A stretch of 14,654 nt of DNA from the NCBI GenBank assembly GCA_007695205.1, contig REEF01000414.1:1-14654 (forward strand). The letters are read 5' to 3'. The position numbers were made by a program, and so were the translations under genes. Under the pieces are notes generated by a model that ran no database searches, was not told the DNA's origin, and was given only the letters and a program-made list of their open reading frames with translations. Source of the stretch: Planctomycetaceae bacterium (GTDB lineage: Bacteria > Planctomycetota > Planctomycetia > Pirellulales > Pirellulaceae). Shown here in pieces: positions 7,306 to 14,654 of this stretch; the stretch's first letter is position 1; every line of letters starts with the position of its first letter.

Positions 7306-7350
7306 AAAAAAAGGCCGGCTCAGCAGCCAATGTGACTAACCGAGCCGACC
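7306..7350 (-). terminator. ppdK: Rho-independent terminator of ppdK
   Basis: On the minus strand GGTCGGCTC (7350-7342) pairs with GAGCCGGCC (7321-7313), a 9-bp stem with one G-U pair and a 20-nt loop, followed at once by seven T residues (7312-7306). It begins about 40 nt after the ppdK stop codon. On the plus strand the stem is followed by G residues, so it should not stop DUF1080 transcripts. Confidence 0.8.
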
Positions 7351-7389
7351 GGGGGGGGTGTCAGCTTACGGGCCTCGAGGCCGTTGGGC

Positions 7390-10062
<2,673 letters not shown>

Positions 10063-10251
10063 CTGTTAAAATCCTCCGGTGCAAAGTGAAAAAGAAACTC
10101 TTGGTAAGTCACCGCCTTGAGTTCGAGCCGACGGTTCGGCGTCGAGGGCGGATGGGTAGCGATCTGGGCCTGATTTCAGCGCAGGCAGCGAGTTCCAAAC
10201 GGTTGCTCGCGTTGTTTGTCCCGCAGAGTTTACCAGTCCCCAGGATGACCG
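10063..10251. other. Upstream region of ppdK, no gene
   Basis: This 189-bp stretch separates the chorismate mutase stop from the ppdK start and probably holds a ppdK promoter or leader. The only structure I see is a short GCCGA/TCGGC hairpin near 10126-10140. There is no clear terminator after the chorismate mutase gene, so read-through into ppdK is possible. Confidence 0.35.
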
Positions 10252-10734
10252 TCAATGAAGGTGCGGGGGAAGCTCTAACGAGGGAACAGCCGAGCGGGCT
10301 TCGGCTTCCTGGTTCGCCATGTGGGCGGCGATCCAGGCTTCGAGTTCGTCGAAATCGATGGGTGGCAAACCCCGAAGGTCAGGCCGCAATTGCTTGGCCT
10401 GCTTGATGTAAGTATGCACGATTTCTTTCTGCTTTTTTTTCGTGTTCCAATTGACCAGGACGCGGATGCATCGAGGCAGCGATCCGGGAACGTCGATTTC
10501 GTAACTGCACAGCAGGGGCACGTCACTCCAACCCAACTGCCGCGCCGCCAACGCCGGAAACTCGGCGTTCAAGTCTCGCGTCACCGTGAAGATCGTGCTG
10601 GCGACGTCCGCCGGATCGATATCGTTCGACCGGATCATCAGCGCCAGCAACTGGATCGAAGCCGTCAAAATATCGTCTCGCGTGTTTCCGTCCGCCGTGG
10701 TCGCTCCGCGGACTCCCCGACACATCATCGTCAT
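10252..10734 (-). CDS. aroH: Monofunctional chorismate mutase, AroH type
   Basis: This gene predicts 160 residues of the trimeric AroH (Bacillus subtilis) fold, which rearranges chorismate to prephenate for Phe/Tyr synthesis in the cytoplasm. The N-terminus CRGVRGATT (Arg9) is diagnostic. The other active-site residues follow with the same spacing as in the B. subtilis enzyme: Cys76, Glu79 (CSYE), Arg91 (RCIRV), Tyr109 (HTYIK) and Arg117 (LRPDL). A stretch of roughly 40 residues after LRPDL (PPIDFDELEAWIAAHM...) exceeds the B. subtilis protein. The frame is open up to a GTG at 10815, but that extension (MMRQPHHKWWF) is unlike the family, so I use the ATG at 10734. It has only a weak GAG upstream; ATGs at 10728 and 10725 are alternatives. 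The vWA gene lies upstream on the same strand, ppdK downstream. Confidence 0.92.
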   Translation of the reverse strand: MTMMCRGVRGATTADGNTRDDILTASIQLLALMIRSNDIDPADVASTIFTVTRDLNAEFPALAARQLGWSDVPLLCSYEIDVPGSLPRCIRVLVNWNTKKKQKEIVHTYIKQAKQLRPDLRGLPPIDFDELEAWIAAHMANQEAEARSAVPSLELPPHLH

Positions 10735-10818
10735 GTTGGCAGCTCGAATTCCAATACCTTCCAAGACGCGGCATCGGACCACAAACCACCATTTATGGTG
10801 TGGTTGCCGCATCACCTC

Positions 10819-10840
10819 AACAGGCGATCAATCGCCTGTT
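10819..10840. repeat. Perfect palindrome, 10-bp arms and 2-nt centre
   Basis: AACAGGCGAT (10819-10828) and ATCGCCTGTT (10831-10840) are exact inverted copies around CA. It lies 14 nt after the stop codon of the vWA gene on the minus strand. No T-run follows on that strand (GAGGTG instead), so it is at best a weak terminator or an mRNA-stabilising hairpin. Confidence 0.75.
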
Positions 10841-10854
10841 TGTTCCTAAGATAA

Positions 10855-11973
10855 TCAATTCACCCCAAAAACAGTAGCGCCCTGATCGGTTCTTCGTGCT
10901 GCCGCGAGGTCCACGTAGACGTACGAGCCGGAGTTCTGGTTGGCCAGCCGCTGCATGAACGGTTCGGGTTCCATGGCAGGCCCCCGACCAAACTGGATGC
11001 CATGGATCGACGACCGACCCGCAGCCAATCTGCGGAGATTGGTCAATTCGATGTCCGTCAGATAAGGATCCCCTCCGTCGCTCAATAAAAACACCGCATC
11101 CGGCTCGAAAGCCAGCGCGGCACGCAAGGCCATATCGTGTCCCGAGCCGCCAAACGCCGCCAAACGCTCCAGGAACGGCCCCACTGCGGCCTTGTTCTCG
11201 TCGGTGGCAGGCAACAGCCGCGGAACTTCCAGGTAAACGCACTGATGATTGTAGGCGATGATCTGAAAATGGTGCGTCGGCAGTAGCGGCTCGAGCTTTT
11301 CCGCTAGTTCTTTACGAGCGGCGTTCAATACGTTCAACCCGGAATCGCCCATGCTGCCCGACCGGTCGATGACAAAGACAAAGCGGTACCCCGTGGCCGC
11401 AGCCGACCCGAAAATCGAGAGCTTGGCGGGTGGCCCACGAGCCTTGATTGCCGCGCGGCGAGCAGCTTCGTGCTCGAGGATCGCCGCCTCGTCCAAACCA
11501 GGCAAAATCGCACGGCTAGGCCCGACCCCCGACATCAAGCGATCGACAACCAAACTCTGGCCGCTACCCGCAACTGGCGAATCGTCCGGCAACATGGGCT
11601 CGGGCAACGTCAACTCGGCCAAATCCCCTCGGCCGGGGAGTGCTGTCGTTTGGCGTTCCGACGAATCAGACGGCTCAGCGCGGCTTGCCGAATCTGCGTC
11701 TGCAGCAGCATCCCGCTCTGCAACCTCGGCCTCACGGCTCGGTTGATCCGGCCGAGGCCCTGTGAGAACGATACCTACCTGGCGACGGCCCGAGTCGTGG
11801 TCATGCGGATCGGCCGAGCGAAATCCGCCGCCCACGAGCAGAAGAAGCACCATGTGAAGCCCGAAAGAAAGAGCCCACGCGGGGAACTGTCGTTGTTTTG
11901 GGCTGAGCGGAGCCTTCACGATACCGATCACCTTGGCTTGCGTCGAATTCAATATGCTCTTCACCTTATACAC
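10855..11973 (-). CDS. Membrane-anchored von Willebrand factor A domain protein
   Basis: This gene predicts about 372 residues. A short basic N-terminus is followed by one membrane segment (FPAWALSFGLHMVLLLLVGGGF, about residues 30-51), then a 150-residue linker rich in Ala, Ser, Asp, Glu and Pro, then a vWA domain from about residue 196. The metal-binding MIDAS motif is intact: DRSGS (Asp203, Ser205, Ser207), GGSGHDM (Ser277 in the usual Thr place) and LLSDGGDP (Asp299). The domain probably acts outside the inner membrane in protein-protein binding; the partner is unknown. The reading frame remains open to 12369, but that part is antisense to the methionine aminopeptidase gene. No ATG lies in the right place: GTG at 11973 (GGTGG 9 nt upstream) or TTG at 11952 (AAGGTG 9 nt upstream) are the likely starts. 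I give the former. Confidence 0.85.
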   Translation of the reverse strand: MYKVKSILNSTQAKVIGIVKAPLSPKQRQFPAWALSFGLHMVLLLLVGGGFRSADPHDHDSGRRQVGIVLTGPRPDQPSREAEVAERDAAADADSASRAEPSDSSERQTTALPGRGDLAELTLPEPMLPDDSPVAGSGQSLVVDRLMSGVGPSRAILPGLDEAAILEHEAARRAAIKARGPPAKLSIFGSAAATGYRFVFVIDRSGSMGDSGLNVLNAARKELAEKLEPLLPTHHFQIIAYNHQCVYLEVPRLLPATDENKAAVGPFLERLAAFGGSGHDMALRAALAFEPDAVFLLSDGGDPYLTDIELTNLRRLAAGRSSIHGIQFGRGPAMEPEPFMQRLANQNSGSYVYVDLAAARRTDQGATVFGVN

Positions 11974-12036
11974 TACCGCATTCCACCAAATCACGCTATC
12001 TTTTAAGGAATCAGTAAGGGAGGAGCACGTAACGCC
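11974..12036. promoter_or_regulatory. Short divergent promoter region (vWA / map)
   Basis: Only about 63 bp separate the two divergent start codons, so opposing promoters must overlap here or reach into the genes. The stretch CTATCTTTTAAGG (11996-12008) is the most AT-rich part, but I cannot assign -35/-10 boxes with confidence. Confidence 0.3.
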
Positions 12037-12834
12037 ATGTTGTTGAACAAACGACGCCGAGAAGCGGAGAAAGAGAAACGGCAGGGCATGCGCCAAGCCG
12101 GTCGCTTCAATGCGCAATTGATGGATCATATCCGTCCGATGATCCTGCCGGGCATATCCACTGGCCATATCGATCGCGTCATCCATGACTATACCTTGGA
12201 CCACGGCCATATACCCGCATGTCTGAACTATCAAGGTTACCCCAAAAGTTGCTGTACGAGCGTCAATGAGATCATCTGTCATGGGATTCCCGGCGATTAC
12301 GTCTTGCGCGAGGGAGATATTGTCAACGTCGACCTGACCACGATCGTCAATGGCTGGCACGGGGACCAATCAGAAACATTTTTGATCGGCCAAGTGTCGG
12401 ACGAGGCTCGGGCGGTGGTGCAATGTGCTTTCGATTGCCTGTACGCGGCCATCGACGCGATCAAGCCCAACTGTCGAGCTTCCGATATCGGGACGGCGAT
12501 CGTCCGCATCGCTCATGAACGCGGATTCTCCGTGGTCAAAGACTATGTTGGGCATGGCGTCGGGCGAAAATTCCACCAGGATCCCACGATCTCTCACATT
12601 CCGACCCCCGAGGGCCGTCGCCAGCGATTGTACCCCGGCGTGACGTTCACGATCGAACCGATGATCAACGTGGGCGTGCGGGATGGCGTCCAGGACGAAG
12701 CCGACGGCTGGACCGTTCGCACGAAAGACGGCAAGCTGTCCGCCCAATTCGAACACACGATCATGATGAATCAGGATGGCCCGGAAATCCTGACGTTGAC
12801 CAAAAATGGGCCGCAAAAAGGCCATCAGTTCTGA
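12037..12834 (+). CDS. map: Methionine aminopeptidase, type I
   Basis: This 265-residue cytoplasmic metalloenzyme removes the initiator Met from new proteins with a small second residue. The pita-bread fold ligands are all present: Asp99 and Asp110 (VNVDLTTIVNGWHGD), His173 (GHGVGRKFHQDP), Glu207 (FTIEPM) and Glu239 (QFEHTIM). His82 (CHGIP) and His180 match the substrate-contacting histidines of the E. coli enzyme. There is no type II insert, and the length matches E. coli Map. The N-terminus MLLNKRRREAEKEKRQGMRQAG is basic and charged. GGGAGGAG ends 11 nt before the ATG, supporting the start. The last 10 bp overlap the tail of the convergent antiporter gene. Planctomycetes usually have more than one map gene; whether this is the principal copy cannot be told here. 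Confidence 0.96.
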   Translation: MLLNKRRREAEKEKRQGMRQAGRFNAQLMDHIRPMILPGISTGHIDRVIHDYTLDHGHIPACLNYQGYPKSCCTSVNEIICHGIPGDYVLREGDIVNVDLTTIVNGWHGDQSETFLIGQVSDEARAVVQCAFDCLYAAIDAIKPNCRASDIGTAIVRIAHERGFSVVKDYVGHGVGRKFHQDPTISHIPTPEGRRQRLYPGVTFTIEPMINVGVRDGVQDEADGWTVRTKDGKLSAQFEHTIMMNQDGPEILTLTKNGPQKGHQF

Positions 12835-14084
12835 TCGGTCGGATCGCTTTCGATCGCCGCGTCTCGTGCGTCCGTGTCGGATTCCGGGGCTACTTCCAAC
12901 ACTCGGTCGCCCCAGTAGCGGATGGTCCATGCGCCCACAGGCGCCGTCACCAGGATGCTCAAGACGGCCAAGGCCAGGATCGTTTCCCCTGGGCCGGTTT
13001 CCATCCCCGCAGCTCGCATCGCCATCAACGGCGACGCGCCAATCGCAGCCTGAACCGTCGCTTTGGGACAGAAGGCAAACACGACAAACAGTCGCTCTCG
13101 GAGAGTCAGGCGGCTGCGCACCAAACAAACCATCACCCCACAAGCGCGGCCGATCAGCCCCGTGGCGATGATCGCCAATCCGACCAAACCGGCTTGCCAA
13201 ACCAGGCTGATGTTCACTTGTGCGCCGACCATGGAGAACAGCAGGATCTCGGCAAACACCCAGATCTTCGCCAGTTTGGCAGAAATTTCGTGAGCCATGT
13301 GCTCGCGTTTCTCTAGGATCACAAACCCCAGGGCCATCGCGGACACCAAACCGGCCATAGGCAGATACCCAGTCAGCAGGTCTTGCAGGCGGAGCAAAAG
13401 GATCGAAGTCGCCACGACCATCAGCACGCGTTTCGTCGCGCGCGGATTGAAACGGTCGAACAGACGGTACAGTCCCACGCCGACCAGCATTCCCACGACG
13501 GCCCCCAGGCACAGCGACACGGGGACGGCCACCGCTTGCCAAACGATGTTGACTTGATGCCCAACATACAGGCCGACCAGCGCGCTGTGAGCCACGATGA
13601 CGAAGATATCGTCCACCGACGCGGCCGCCATGACCATCGACGGGATATCCTTGGCTGCGCCCTTGCGTTGCTTCGTGAAACGGATCATCAACGGCACAAC
13701 GACCGCAGGGGACACCGCGGCGATCACCGATCCAAGCATGGCCGATTCCAGCCAAGTCATGCCCAATAGCCACGAGCCCATCAGCGTGATCACCAGCATT
13801 TCCAAAATGGCTGGGACGAACGCCAACAGCAGGACTCGACCTCCCACCCGATGAAGCACCTTGCGGCTTAACTCGAAACCGACTCGCAACAAGATGATCA
13901 CCAGCGCGATGGTGCGTAGATCAGGGCCGATGGCCAGGAGATCCGGATCCAGATAGCCCATGACACTGGGGCCCAACAACACACCGACCAACAGCATGCC
14001 GATGAACCCGGGAATGCTGCAACGCCGGAAGACCCAGTCGGCCAGGAGCCCTAAAACGATCAATTCGGCGATGTTGAGTGCCAT
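12825..14084 (-). CDS. Cation:proton antiporter, CPA2 / NHA (SLC9B)-like
   Basis: This is a 419-residue inner-membrane protein with about 12 hydrophobic segments and a short acidic C-terminal tail (VAPESDTDARDAAIESDPTDQN), with no RCK or TrkA domain. It is predicted to exchange Na+ or K+ for protons. The motifs seen are VSPAVVVPLM (124-133), an unwound-helix motif; the ion-binding pair Asp158-Asp159 (ASVDDI), which marks the electrogenic CPA2 type rather than the Asn-Asp of CPA1; and PKATVQAAIG with Lys341. SPAVVVP, VDDI and PKATVQAA together resemble animal NHA2 (SLC9B) proteins more than E. coli NhaA or KefC. The start ATG at 14084 has only a weak upstream AAGGCG. It lies 24 bp after the small unknown gene and is probably co-transcribed with it. 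Confidence 0.93.
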   Translation of the reverse strand: MALNIAELIVLGLLADWVFRRCSIPGFIGMLLVGVLLGPSVMGYLDPDLLAIGPDLRTIALVIILLRVGFELSRKVLHRVGGRVLLLAFVPAILEMLVITLMGSWLLGMTWLESAMLGSVIAAVSPAVVVPLMIRFTKQRKGAAKDIPSMVMAAASVDDIFVIVAHSALVGLYVGHQVNIVWQAVAVPVSLCLGAVVGMLVGVGLYRLFDRFNPRATKRVLMVVATSILLLRLQDLLTGYLPMAGLVSAMALGFVILEKREHMAHEISAKLAKIWVFAEILLFSMVGAQVNISLVWQAGLVGLAIIATGLIGRACGVMVCLVRSRLTLRERLFVVFAFCPKATVQAAIGASPLMAMRAAGMETGPGETILALAVLSILVTAPVGAWTIRYWGDRVLEVAPESDTDARDAAIESDPTDQN

Positions 14085-14108
14085 GACGAGACGGGACGCC
14101 TTGGGGGA

Positions 14109-14438
14109 TCAGTCCTCGGCGGACAGTGTTGCTTCTTGAGCCAGCTTGGCCGTTGTGGTCGAGCGGCGGCGGCGTCGCTTGTTGGGTGCTTTCATCCACT
14201 CGCGAGTGAGGATTTCGAAAACGTCCGGCGATTCGTAACGCGCCACGCCCTTGCCGTCGGGCATCGGCCCGACCAGTCCTCGAAAGACAGGTTTCCCCCG
14301 TAACGAGAGATCGGTGCTGCAATCGTCGCTCCCGATCTTCACATGCATCCTGAGCACTGGCTCCTCGGAGTCGAAATCGCGGATCCTCAGGGAACCATCG
14401 CTAGCCCGGGTGACAATCCGGAAAGTATGTTGAGTCAT
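14109..14438 (-). CDS. Small protein of unknown function with a basic tail
   Basis: I do not recognise this 109-residue protein. Residues 1-82 look like a compact, probably beta-rich domain (TFRIVTRASDGSLRIRDF, PVLRMHVKIG, TDLSLRGKPVFRGLVGPM, DVFEILTREWMK). A basic run follows, KRRRRR at 87-92, then a Thr/Ala tail ending SAED. There is no signal peptide or membrane segment. The basic run could bind nucleic acid or acidic lipid, but that is inference. The frame opens at 14459, but AGGAG lies 7 nt before the ATG at 14438, so I use that start. Its 24-bp spacing to the antiporter suggests one transcript and perhaps a related role. Confidence 0.72.
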   Translation of the reverse strand: MTQHTFRIVTRASDGSLRIRDFDSEEPVLRMHVKIGSDDCSTDLSLRGKPVFRGLVGPMPDGKGVARYESPDVFEILTREWMKAPNKRRRRRSTTTAKLAQEATLSAED

Positions 14439-14445
14439 CTTGTAT

Positions 14446-14450
14446 CTCCT
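14446..14450 (-). promoter_or_regulatory. Ribosome binding site of the small unknown gene
   Basis: AGGAG on the minus strand, 7 nt before the ATG at 14438. It selects this ATG over the in-frame start at 14459 and is the main support for the gene being real. Confidence 0.7.
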
Positions 14451-14599
14451 CTGTACCATGACCGACAGATTTCATCGTCCGCAGCCGATCGCTGGGGTGA
14501 GCAAGAACCGTCGAGCCCGCATGGCAGTTATCGTCCCGCAAATCGAAAGAATCATGCGAGTTCGAACATTCCCTCCAGCAAACCGCCAAACGCTACGGA

Positions 14600-14618
14600 G
14601 TCGGGAGTCGTTTTCGGG
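14600..14618 (+). repeat. Dispersed repeat copy, core only
   Basis: The 19 bases 14600-14618 repeat the core shared with 3771-3789 (plus), 3819-3837 (minus, all but the last base) and 51-70 (minus). The flanks differ (GGA before, TGACGG after), so this copy is shorter or diverged. Confidence 0.8.
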
Positions 14619-14631
14619 TGACGGTTTAGTA

Positions 14632-14654
14632 GGTCCCGCGCGCCGAGCGGGACC
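14632..14654. repeat. Palindrome cut by the window end
   Basis: GGTCCCGC (14632-14639) and GCGGGACC (14647-14654) are exact inverted arms around a 7-nt loop (GCGCCGA). The left arm is preceded by GTA, and the window stops exactly at the right arm, so the stem may continue. The GTAGG...(CCTAC) outline resembles the palindrome at 1005-1031. Confidence 0.75.

Noticed and set aside
6365..7330. 321-codon minus-strand open frame
   Set aside because: Antisense to the DUF1080 gene, and it runs through the tandem repeat and terminator.
10735..10815. GTG-initiated N-terminal extension of the chorismate mutase
   Set aside because: AroH proteins begin at the (M)CRGVRGATT strand; the extra 27 residues overlap a palindrome and have no proper ribosome binding site.
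11974..12369. N-terminal extension of the vWA protein
   Set aside because: Antisense to map. The extension has no vWA-family character, and a membrane anchor starts properly at the later start codon.
12370..13773. 467-codon minus-strand open frame
   Set aside because: It overlaps the antiporter in another frame and runs antisense through map. Its Arg/Gly/Pro-rich composition is that of a shifted frame.

Overview
The window looks like ordinary chromosome from a planctomycete, most likely of the Pirellulaceae (Rhodopirellula/Blastopirellula type). The reasons are a moderately high-GC sequence, several secreted proteins of families that are expanded in Planctomycetes (a ceramidase-like/sialidase-like fusion, a tandem acetyl-xylan-esterase-like hydrolase, a DUF1080 protein and a cupredoxin-like protein), and intergenic spaces filled with short palindromic repeats. 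I assign ten protein genes. I see no tRNA, rRNA, CRISPR array, transposase or phage gene.

Layout. Positions 1-6099 hold three minus-strand genes for exported proteins: a cupredoxin-like/carboxypeptidase-regulatory-like protein (89-877), a large ceramidase-like protein with a C-terminal sialidase-like domain (1057-3624), and a two-lobed alpha/beta hydrolase (3889-6099). A divergent gap of 304 bp carries a composite inverted repeat. It leads to a plus-strand secreted DUF1080 (3-keto-disaccharide hydrolase family) gene (6404-7120). Convergent to it is pyruvate phosphate dikinase ppdK (7390-10062, minus), which has a clear intrinsic terminator. Upstream of ppdK on the same strand are an AroH-type chorismate mutase (10252-10734) and a membrane-anchored von Willebrand A protein (10855 to about 11973). 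Divergent from the vWA gene is a type I methionine aminopeptidase (12037-12834, plus). Its 3' end overlaps the end of a convergent CPA2/NHA-type cation:proton antiporter (12825-14084, minus), which is preceded by a small gene of unknown function (14109-14438, minus).

How the genes fit together. The first four are exported proteins plausibly concerned with breaking down complex lipids, glycans or sugar esters, as is common in planctomycetes. They are separated by repeat-filled gaps and do not look like one operon. The rest are housekeeping or transport genes: PEP/pyruvate interconversion, the chorismate-to-prephenate step, N-terminal Met removal and monovalent cation/proton exchange. Only the small unknown gene and the antiporter (24 bp apart) look tightly co-transcribed.

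The most distinctive content is between the genes: a dispersed repeat with core GTCGGGAGTCGTTTTCGG in four copies, two of them forming an inverted pair; a 107-bp inverted-repeat element directly upstream of the DUF1080 gene; a 7-bp tandem repeat; and three near-perfect palindromes, one of which doubles as a terminator. I did not find a convincing new multi-gene system. Family names come from recognised motifs and recall of the families; no database search was possible.
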